Positions 57,299 to 64,000 of a stretch of DNA of 64,000 nt are shown in pieces. The notes below the pieces were generated by a model. The model did no database searches and was not told where the DNA came from. It worked only from the letters and a program-made list of their open reading frames with translations. Position numbers and translations under genes: made by a program. This DNA is from Platanthera guangdongensis (Eukaryota; Streptophyta; Magnoliopsida; Asparagales; Orchidaceae), in NCBI GenBank assembly GCA_039583875.1, contig CM077151.1, forward strand, positions 26,034,208 through 26,098,207, written 5' to 3'. The stretch's first letter is position 1; every line of letters starts with the position of its first letter.

Positions 57299-58741
57299 GT
57301 TAAAATTTCACAAGAGGTCAAGTTGATAGCTCTGATATCAAGTAAAACTCCCAAATCTACCAAGATGACACCTTGATCAAGCGGGAAACAGGAGCATAAA
57401 CACTTCAATCCAAGTTTAGTAAATCAGATGCAAGAACAGTAACAAATATGTCATGTATTAACAATCTCCTTTACAACAAGAGGTATACATGGCGAGACAT
57501 GATTTCGCCAAGTACAAACAGGAAAGCAGAAAACAACAGAAAACAGAAGCCGGACGGACAGAGACTGAGACCACCGAGACCGCCGCCCTGCCAAACTAAA
57601 TAGCGAAGTCCACCGAGACCGCGAGGTCGCGCGGACTACCTGTTATTCAAGCTGAAAGAGAGCAGTCCGCCAACTGCAAGCCGCCTGACCGCTGAGGTCG
57701 CCTAGCCACCAGTTACTGCGAACACACCGTTGCCGAACTGATGAACAAACCGCCCAGATCGCTGAGACCAACGGACAGGTTATTGAACAGAAATTGCTGA
57801 TGGAGAGAAGACCAGGTGCCCGCAACTGCGACCTGCTGCAAACCGCTGATTGTAAACTGCAAGCTTCACTGATCTCTGACCGCAGTAGACATCAAAGTCC
57901 TGGCTTCTCAGTGCTAGTCATACAACCTACAAATAGCAAACTGGTTTACCTTCTCAATCCGCTCGGACTGAAAAACAGAGGCCGCAACAATTAACTCAAG
58001 CTCAACTTACTGTTCATACAGTTACTGTTGACGTGACGGGGGGTCTTATTTATAGGCGCGGAGAGGAGTGTGGTCACCACCCTAGTGGATAGAGTCACCA
58101 CCCCAGCCTGCAGTTAGCACCAAGCAGTCTGCTCAGTCCGCAAGGACAAGGCCGGACACCAGCCAATCCGCTAGGCATCAAGGCAGAAAGGCAGTCCGCA
58201 ACCAGGCGGACACCGAACCAGGCTGCACACTGTGGCAGCCACAGCACCAGCCCGCACAGCCCGCGAACAGCGCAGCAGCCCGCAACACCAAGTCCACGAC
58301 CAACAGGCATAAACCGCCCGGTCAACAGCGGACTCTGCGATCAACCTGGACTTGTCACAGAACATGACCAAGTCCAGCAATCAGTGCACCTCTGGCGCGA
58401 GCTCCGCGGACACAAACATCAGTCCGCTTTGTCTGCCAGAATTGATCTCGTTCGCCTAACCATGAACTTTGCGGTTACCTCCAAACCGCACCACCGGAGA
58501 TCAAGGGCACATGTCAATGCCGATCTCGCGAACACCAAAATAGTCCGCTTATAGCGAACTCCGCGGACTCCAAACCGGTCCTCCCAAACCGCGGATAGTT
58601 AGCTTATCCGCACAGCTACCTCCAAGGACAAACCACCAGGCCGCAATATTCAGACCGCTCAGGCCGCACTACCAGTCTGCCAGACTGTCCGCCCAGGCCG
58701 CAATATTCAACCCCCTCACTTTTACTTCAATAATTTCAACA
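57299..58741 (-). repeat. 5' LTR of the decayed copia, 1443 bp
   Basis: On the minus strand it begins TGTTGAAATTATTGAAG and ends TTTTAACA. A TATA box (TATAAATA) lies near 58053. Much of 57540-58720 is built from repeated 'accgc', 'gtccgc' and 'gcggac' motifs such as 'gcccaggccgcaatattca', giving a GC-rich degenerate satellite-like texture. Confidence 0.85.
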
Positions 58742-59165
58742 GGCTCTGAGCTCGAAGGACGAAGCCGGATAAGGTCTTTGAGCTGTCTTCGAGGGGACCT
58801 ACGAGGAGCGAAGGAGGTCTTTGAGGATCTGAAGGAATCTTCAAAGGCCGAAGGAGGTCTTCAAGCAGACTCTAAAGGATTTTTAATCTATAAAGAGGTC
58901 TTCGGGTAATCTTCAATGAATCTCCAAATTCCGAAGGAGATCTTCGAGTGCCAAAAGAGTTCTTTGAAGGGATCTTCAAATATCGTCGGAGATCTTCGAG
59001 CGCCGAAGAACTTTGAGCTCCGAAATAGATCTTCAAAGAGATCTTCAAGCGTCGAAAGAGAACTCAGAGAAATCTTTGAAGAAAGACTCTGGAGCTCATT
59101 CAGGCGTAATAGACGACAAAGTTCCTCCTCAAATGAGGGCTTTGGGACCATTTAATAGCTTATGA
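58742..59165. repeat. Degenerate array of 'gaaggaggtcttcgag' motifs
   Basis: The motif 'gaaggaggtcttcaag / gagatcttcgagcgccgaa' recurs roughly every 30-40 bp. It is partly self-complementary (cttcaa/ttgaag, cttcgag), so open frames appear on both strands. No gene. Confidence 0.75.
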
Positions 59166-59204
59166 GAAAGGCATTTTAGTAATTATGCCGCTATGGGGTG
59201 CAAC

Positions 59205-59640
59205 TATCTGCACTCCCATGATAATAGATTTTACAATGTGCACCCCCATGATAGGACATTTTACTATGTGCACTCCCATGATGAATGGTCTTACCATGCA
59301 CCGCCATTATGAGGAATTTTACTTTGCGCAGCCCCATAATAATGGGTTTTAATTTGCGCTCCCCTATAACAAAGGGTTTGGCTATATGCTCCGCATAATG
59401 GGGGATTTTACCATGCGCACACAATAATGAAATATTTGACTATCCGCACTCAATAATGAAGGATTTTACTATACACACTCCATAATAAAGGATTTTACTA
59501 TGCGAACTCCATAATACGAGATTTACTATCTGCGCCCCCATGGTGCGGTACTTTACTATCAAAAACCTATGATGAAAGACTTTAATATTCACACCCCATT
59601 GTAGAGAATTTTACTATACGCACTCCATAGTGTGGGCAGG
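59205..59640. repeat. Tandem array of about 38-bp units, around 11 copies
   Basis: The unit is roughly 'cactcccatgataatggattttactatgcg', with variants such as 'cactccataataaaggattttactatgcg'. Copies are diverged and some are shortened. Confidence 0.85.
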
Positions 59641-59754
59641 CGGTAACGACCATCGAGAGGTGACAAGCGATCAATGTAGTGAGGCCGGCAGCGTGGAGTT
59701 GATCGATGGGCAAGGCCGGCGGCGTGAAGGTCAACGACAGGCAAGGGAAGCATG

Positions 59755-60118
59755 GCCTACATGAGACATGCATGGGTCGTGCGGCCTCCGACCATGCGGA
59801 GGCCGAGCGCTCCACCTGACCTGTGCGGCAGAGGCCGCTCCGACCATGTTACTAAGGCCGCATGGCTTGCGCGGCTTATGTGGCCGGGGCCGCATGGGCT
59901 GTGCGGCCTCTGGACGTGCCGTGATTGCTGCATGGCCGGCACGGCTGAGGGCGCACAGCCTGTGAGGCCACTGGCCGTGCTACAAAGGCCGCACTTTCTA
60001 CGCGTCTCCGGCTGTACCGTAGAGGGTGAACGCCGGGGATATCTCTGGCCGTGCCGCAGAGACAGCACTTACTGCACAGCCTCCAACTGTACAGCAGAGG
60101 CCGCACTTACTGTTTTAA
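59755..60118. repeat. GC-rich degenerate array of 'ggccgcatgg...gtgcggcctc' units
   Basis: Units of about 55-60 bp contain ggccgcatggcttgcgcgg, cctctggccgtgc and tacaaaggccgcac, often self-complementary (gaggccgcac / gtgcggcctc). There is no supported gene, although frames stay open on both strands. Confidence 0.75.
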
Positions 60119-60352
60119 GGGATGATTAGTGTACATTAGTCCTATGTTGAATATCCAAGCGGCAAGCACTGTGCGTTCAATGTCTTGAATTTCATTACAG
60201 GAGTCCAAATCATAATTATATCAATAATGAAATGAAATTGAATCGATGGTACTAATTTTTAATGTGATGAACGAAAATATTCTACAAGGGAAGTAAACTT
60301 AAATTGAATGAGGAGCTTTTGCTGAAGGCCTGAACTTGTCTTACTCTATAAT
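60119..60352. other. Spacer, nothing recognised
   Basis: AT-rich sequence without a gene or a recognisable repeat. Confidence 0.5.
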
Positions 60353-60545
60353 AAAAAAAAGGCAACGCGGCGCATAAAGCATCCCCACATAACAAGGGTC
60401 TAGGGCGCATGAAGCAGCCCCACATAACAAGGGTCTAGGGAAAGTCCCACCACTAGAGTGAAATATAGGCAAACCTTACCTTGCATTTTTACAAGAGGCT
60501 ACTTTCAGGACATGAACCCATCTCTTATTCTATAACATTCTGCAA
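60353..60545 (-). mobile_element. Au-type SINE (tRNA-derived), with duplicated tail segment
   Basis: On the minus strand a box-B-like 'gggttcatgtcctgaaa' is followed by 'tagcctcttgtaaaaatgca', 'aggtaaggtttgcctata', 'gactttccctagacccttgt' and a terminal 'cgttgccttttttt'. This is the layout I know for Au SINEs (B box, 'ggtaaggctgcgtac', 'agacccttgt', T-run end). The 'agacccttgttatgtggggc' segment is present twice in tandem (34 bp apart). The 5' end with box A is not clear, so it may be truncated. It lies about 0.6 kb downstream of the dehydrogenase gene end. Confidence 0.6.
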
Positions 60546-61158
60546 AAATAACCTAGCATGTAAAAATCATGCTTCGATTGACAGTATTTTGGTCCTGTTT
60601 GGCGGGTCCTGCGGAGGCGGCATGGCGGAATTCGTCCCGCACCCTAAAAACATCGAATTTCTAGAGGAGAAACTGTGATCGTGGTGGCTTCCGCGCGGAT
60701 GGATGGGCTCCACGGGACATCCACTCCACAAAACAAACCTTTGTCTGCCTGAGATTGCTCACAGAGAACACAATAATAACTGAAATAATGAAGGGCATCC
60801 ATCCAAGTCCTACCCACTGGACGGTGGCATTTGAACTCGCAGTTCCTCAGGTGATTCACAACTTCACAGAATGATACCCATCCAGAAAATACTCACATGA
60901 GCATGAATAATTGAGTTCTTAACTTCATCACAGAAGACGTCTCCGGTATTAATGGTTTAGCTGCTCTTTTATTTTCGACGAGGGTTTCAATTCATTCGTG
61001 CACTCATTTCCTCCTAAAAACTACATCGACCTAGAAGCATGTCAAAATCCACTCCGTGTTGGGCATTGCTGCCCGGACGACACCCGCGCTCTCATAAAAT
61101 TAGGACACCACAAAAACACAATATTAATCAGGGTATGATGGAAATGCAGATCCTTCCT
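60546..61158. other. 3' flank of the dehydrogenase gene, no gene seen
   Basis: It likely includes the 3' untranslated region of the minus-strand gene (just left of 61159). Nothing else is recognised. Confidence 0.5.
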
Positions 61159-62682
61159 TCAGTATTTTATCAACCCCACACTTTTGAGCCAAGGAAGCAT
61201 CTCAGCCAAGCCTTCATTCAATCCTCTTGGGCAATAACCCAACTCTTGTCTTGCCTTCTCACATGAATATGCCCATTGATGTCCCAAAACCTTCACAGCC
61301 TACTATTTTAAAAAATTACAAATAAGCATATTATATATATGGATATTTACCGGGACCTCCCCTCGAAGTTTGTGTAATTACAGCTTGTACCCCTCAAACT
61401 TTTGAAATTACAAAAACCTCCCCTCAATGTTTACTTTTCATAAAAACCATGCACAATAGTACTCCCTTGAGTAAAGGAATCAGGATCCTCATCATTTGAA
61501 GTGAAATGAATAGTATTCATTTCACGGTCCAGATCTATTTTTGGCTGATCCGACGGTTTCACTAATATCATCCTTTTATATTTTTGTTTATTCAAAAAAA
61601 TCTACATCATTAGATCAAGTGAGAATGCATCTAGATCATGAAATGGATCTCCATTCGGGGTCCTAAATGGAGAGGATCTCGGTATAAAGTGGGGTCTTTT
61701 GTGCATGGATGTTATGAAATATAAACTTTCAGGAGAGTTGATTGTAAATTTGAAAGTTAGAGGGAGGTGCTAGCTGTAATTATGCAAACTTCGAGGGGAG
61801 GTCCCGGTAAATAGGGCTAATTACCCGAACCTCCCCTAGGAGTTTGCATAATTACGGGTTGCACCCCTCTATCTTTCCAAATTACATTTACCTCCCCTCC
61901 AAGTTTCCTCTATTTACAAAAATGACCCTTCAGTTAGACATATGGATGAAAAATGATAAAATTAGCCAATTTATTTTATGATATTTCAATTTTATTCTTT
62001 TATAATGATTCTGACTTCATTACAAAGGGTAAAATATAACACGCCTTCTTCAATGTAGAGTTATAAAAAAAGGTAAAATTGGAATATCATAAAATTATGT
62101 CAATTTTTATCATTTTCCATAAGAAAAATGTCACACCTTTCAATGTAGTCATTACAAAGGGTAAAATTGAAATAACATGAAATAATTTTGCTGATTTTAT
62201 CGTTTTTCATCCATATTTAACGAAAGAGACATTTTTGTAAACTGTAAAAACTTGGAGGGGAGGTAAATGTATTTCAAAAGATAGAGGGGTGCAACCAGTA
62301 ATTATGCAAACTCCCAGGGGAAGCAAGAATATAATTGAATTAAAATGACACAGGGAATAGAGATAAGAAAACATACTGGATAGCTGATAAGAGGAAGCTT
62401 TCCAGTCATTTGGGCAAAGAAAACTGATATCCACCCATAAGCTTCGAGCAGCCACATAGGAATGTGAAACTTCGGCTTGCTGGTATGGGTGATGGCAGCG
62501 GCAATATCAAATATGTTCCTAAAAGATGCATTTTCGCCGGAGAGCAGATACCGCTCCCCAACTTTGGCTCTCTGCATCGCTGCTATATGTCCGGAGATCA
62601 AGTCTTCGATGTGCACAAATGAGAACATATCGCTTCCATGGCCGATGTAGCCAGGCAAACGCCCACCGAAACGTTCGATCAG
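61159..62682 (-). CDS. FLDH: Farnesol-dehydrogenase-like NAD(P)-dependent SDR, two C-terminal exons (partial gene)
   Basis: This is an extended short-chain dehydrogenase of the dihydroflavonol-reductase-like type. The closest match I recognise is plant farnesol dehydrogenase, which oxidises farnesol to farnesal with NAD+. The exon at 62377-62682 (acceptor TCCCTTCAG, donor CCA|GTATGT) reads 'LIERFGGRLPGYIGHGSDMF', 'SFVHIEDLISGHIAAMQRA', 'GERYLLSGENASFRNIF' and 'WISVFFAQMTGKLPLISYP'. The final exon at 61159-61299 (acceptor ATAGTAG) continues in the same phase with 'AVKVLGHQWAYSCEKARQEL', 'GYCPRGLNEGLAEMLPWLK' and 'SVGLIKY' to a TGA. Both exons are intact. The N-terminal exons with the Rossmann glycine motif and the YxxxK site must lie right of 62683, beyond the window or in unrecognised sequence. 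The 1077-bp intron carries two MITEs. Confidence 0.85.
61345..61812. mobile_element. MITE with about 60-bp TIRs in the dehydrogenase intron
   Basis: The left end atttaccgggacctcccctc, then 'gaagtttg', matches the reverse complement of the right end exactly (atttaccgggacctcccctc). The similarity continues through 'taattacagct' and '..acccctc.aactttt'. It is 468 bp and non-coding. The internal AT-rich part includes 'tgaagtgaaatgaatagtat'. Confidence 0.85.
61828..62323. mobile_element. Second, related MITE with about 80-bp TIRs in the same intron
   Basis: The left 'acctcccctaggagtttgca', 'taattacgggttgcacccct', 'acatttacctcccctccaag' pairs with the right end, whose reverse complement reads 'cttcccctgggagtttgcat', 'aattactggttgcacccct', 'acatttacctcccctccaag'. 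It shares the 'cctcccct...gtttgcataatta' core with the neighbour at 61345, so both belong to one broad family. It begins about 15 bp after the first, nearly end to end. Confidence 0.85.
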
Positions 62683-63025
62683 CTGAAGGGACAGAGCTCG
62701 TATCAGACGCGTGGGATAAAATGGATGGAAAGTTCTATTTTCGTGTTACTGATTTCACAAAACATAGTCATTATGCTCATTATAAACATCACATCAATTA
62801 ATGAATACAAATGCAAATGAATTAACCGATTGGAATCTCAAGTGATAGTGTAGCAAGAAAATAATATTGAATATGTGATCATAGCATTTTATGTTCATTG
62901 TAACTCTCATTTTTCATAAATACAATGTTTGAACAGCATGGTTTCATAAAATTTAATGATTCCAATGAATATTTTTCTAAAGAAAAAAAAGTCACATGTC
63001 TCAATAAAATACACAATATAATAAA
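62683..63025. other. Intron sequence of the dehydrogenase gene, nothing else recognised
   Basis: AT-rich sequence upstream (minus strand) of the exon ending at 62682. No further exon was found up to the window end. Confidence 0.5.
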
Positions 63026-63250
63026 CAATACAACAACAACAGTCAAGCCTTTATCCCACAATAGTGGGGTCGGCTATATGGATCATTGCCGCCATTGTGC
63101 CCTATCTTTAGTCATAGTCTCACTAATGTCTGGTACATGTCTTTCCTAGTTTTATTACAGATCTTTATTGGTCTACCCCTCCCTCGTTTAACATGCCTAG
63201 TGACTAAACTCTCACAACGTCTAACAGGTGCCTCTAACGGTCTCCTTTGT
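63026..63250 (-). mobile_element. 3' end of an RTE-type LINE
   Basis: On the plus strand: 'caacaacaacagtcaagcc', 'tttatcccacaatagtgggg', 'tcggctatatggatcattgc', 'cgccattgtgcc', 'tggtctacccctccctcg'. This conserved block with a CAA-repeat end is a widespread plant repeat that I associate with RTE-type non-LTR elements. It shares the core with 8925-9012. It is 5'-truncated and inserted in the presumed intron. Confidence 0.65.
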
Positions 63251-63321
63251 ACAATATAATAAACAATACGGTGTCAAAATAAGTCTTCAAGGTGATCTTT
63301 CACAAAAAAAAATCTCATTAA

Positions 63322-63610
63322 TTATAAATACATTAAAATAAGCAAGAATACTAATATAATCAATTTTTTTAATGGCATGAGCCTTAAACCTTTAGAAAGT
63401 GGATCAAATAGCATATTCTCAATATCAATGTAAATTATTTCAATATCACCATCTCGGACTAAACCACTTAATGAAAACCTTACAGCCAGTAAAATCAATG
63501 TCCGAGTAAACATTAACTCCAAATTATCAAATTTTTGTGTATACTAACATGTACTCATGTCCTATATAGGTAACTTGCAACTTTCTTAGTGGCGAACTAA
63601 TAATCATATT
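63322..63610 (-). pseudogene. Copia RT/RNase H relic
   Basis: Across frames the minus strand gives 'LQVTYIGHEYMLVYTKI' (compare the copia 'LKGTKDHALCYTGY' site), 'NVYSDIDFTGC' (RNase H 'GYSDADWAG' site), then, after an internal deletion, 'RDGDIEIIYIDIENMLFDPL', 'SKGLRLM' (the RNase H end 'NLADPLTKGL'). It is too short and broken to classify further. It probably lies in an upstream intron of the dehydrogenase gene. Confidence 0.6.
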
Positions 63611-64000
63611 CTGTATTCTACTAATACTCAGCCCAAATACCAAATCCAAATGCAAATGCAAGATCTGATCTAGTACAAATACGAGTATACAACAAAGTAC
63701 AAACTAGCAAACAAAAATTGCAAAGAATCCATTTCTATATCATCTCTAGGGCATCGATACAGGCTAAATCGATCATCCTTGACAAAAAGTGCTTCTCCTA
63801 CCTTGCACTTCTGTACATTGAATGCAATCAAGAACACGGATCAATGCAAGTCTTCTAAAGAGTCCTAACATATTTAACAATAGAGGAAATGCAAAAAAAA
63901 TGGTCTCCACTTGACTGGACGGGTGGGGAGCTTGGACTGTGGGTGACGTTTGGATGGGTAAAAGAGAATGCAGCTTAATAGAAAAATTGGGTGGTTATTA
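63611..64000. other. Nothing recognised
   Basis: AT-rich sequence without a supported exon or repeat up to the window end. A dehydrogenase exon might exist but none could be read with confidence. Confidence 0.45.

Larger units (their letters stand above)
53088..58741 (-). mobile_element. Decayed Ty1/copia retrotransposon, 3' LTR truncated
   Basis: Minus strand. The 5' LTR is 57299-58741. A primer-site variant TGGTGTCAGAGGGAGG lies next to it (57283-57298). The gag-pol remains are at 53140-57210. A short polypurine tract (AAGGGGAG) is followed by only about 45 bp of 3' LTR (53088-53133, starting TGTTGAAATTATTGAAG as the 5' LTR does), then the hairpin array. Confidence 0.88.

Noticed and set aside
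60585..60770. Possible MITE (ggtcctgtttggcgggtcc ... ccactccacaaaacaaacc)
   Set aside because: The inverted similarity between ends is weak and there is no target duplication.

Overview
This is a transposon-saturated stretch of a flowering-plant nuclear genome, probably a eudicot. The evidence is the number of plant Ty1/copia and Ty3/gypsy elements with initiator-Met-tRNA primer sites, Tourist-like MITEs with TWA target duplications, a PIF/Harbinger transposon, a SINE of the Au type, a minus-strand intron-containing farnesol-dehydrogenase-like gene and a carboxylesterase of the plant CXE class. I cannot name the species. Only two host genes are visible. One is an intronless CXE carboxylesterase at 7555-8525 (minus) with a one-base frameshift. 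The other is the 3' part of a farnesol-dehydrogenase-like short-chain dehydrogenase at 61159-62682 (minus), whose intron holds two MITEs. Everything else is mobile or repetitive.

Layout. 1-5400: relics of a copia gag and a Tat-type gypsy gag, then a 71-bp tandem array. 5401-11463: MITEs (two perfect Tourist-like ones), a 684-bp TIR element with an exact 8-bp target duplication, the CXE gene and an RTE-type LINE tail. 11464-18710: a non-autonomous gypsy element with LTRs at 12426-13313 and 17683-18710. It codes only for Gag and protease, and about 1.95 kb of 75-bp tandem repeats lies where reverse transcriptase should be. A third, inverted LTR copy makes a 0.8-kb-arm palindrome at 11464-13313. 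18711-22668: a minus-strand copia cut off inside its RT. 23883-30501: a copia with 160-bp LTRs, decayed by stop codons and carrying in its 3' untranslated part a textbook TRIM (252-bp LTRs, 35-bp interior, TSD CAAAG). 31908-32830: arrays of short palindromes. 33419-37629: a two-gene PIF/Harbinger element. 37681-48777: a chromovirus of the Tekay/Del type with 3-kb LTRs, each holding a field of about 30 GTGTCGACAC palindromes. 48778-53070: palindrome arrays, TA tracts, a 320-bp GC-rich foldback, a gene-less LTR-like unit and an array of CGTTGAGTG hairpins. 53088-58741: a decayed minus-strand copia. 58742-60118: three further tandem arrays. 60353-64000: SINE, partial gene, MITEs, RTE tail and a copia relic.

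Two themes recur. First, non-autonomous LTR elements appear to use tandem arrays as filler where pol belongs. Second, many arrays are built from short perfect palindromes or hairpins. The decay pattern is also consistent: many inactivating stops are TGA or TAG at conserved Trp codons, or TAG/TGA at Gln/Arg codons, as expected from deamination of methylated cytosines. Coordinates of LTR ends were read from TG...CA termini, primer sites and target duplications by eye. Family names rest on motif recognition, not on database searches.
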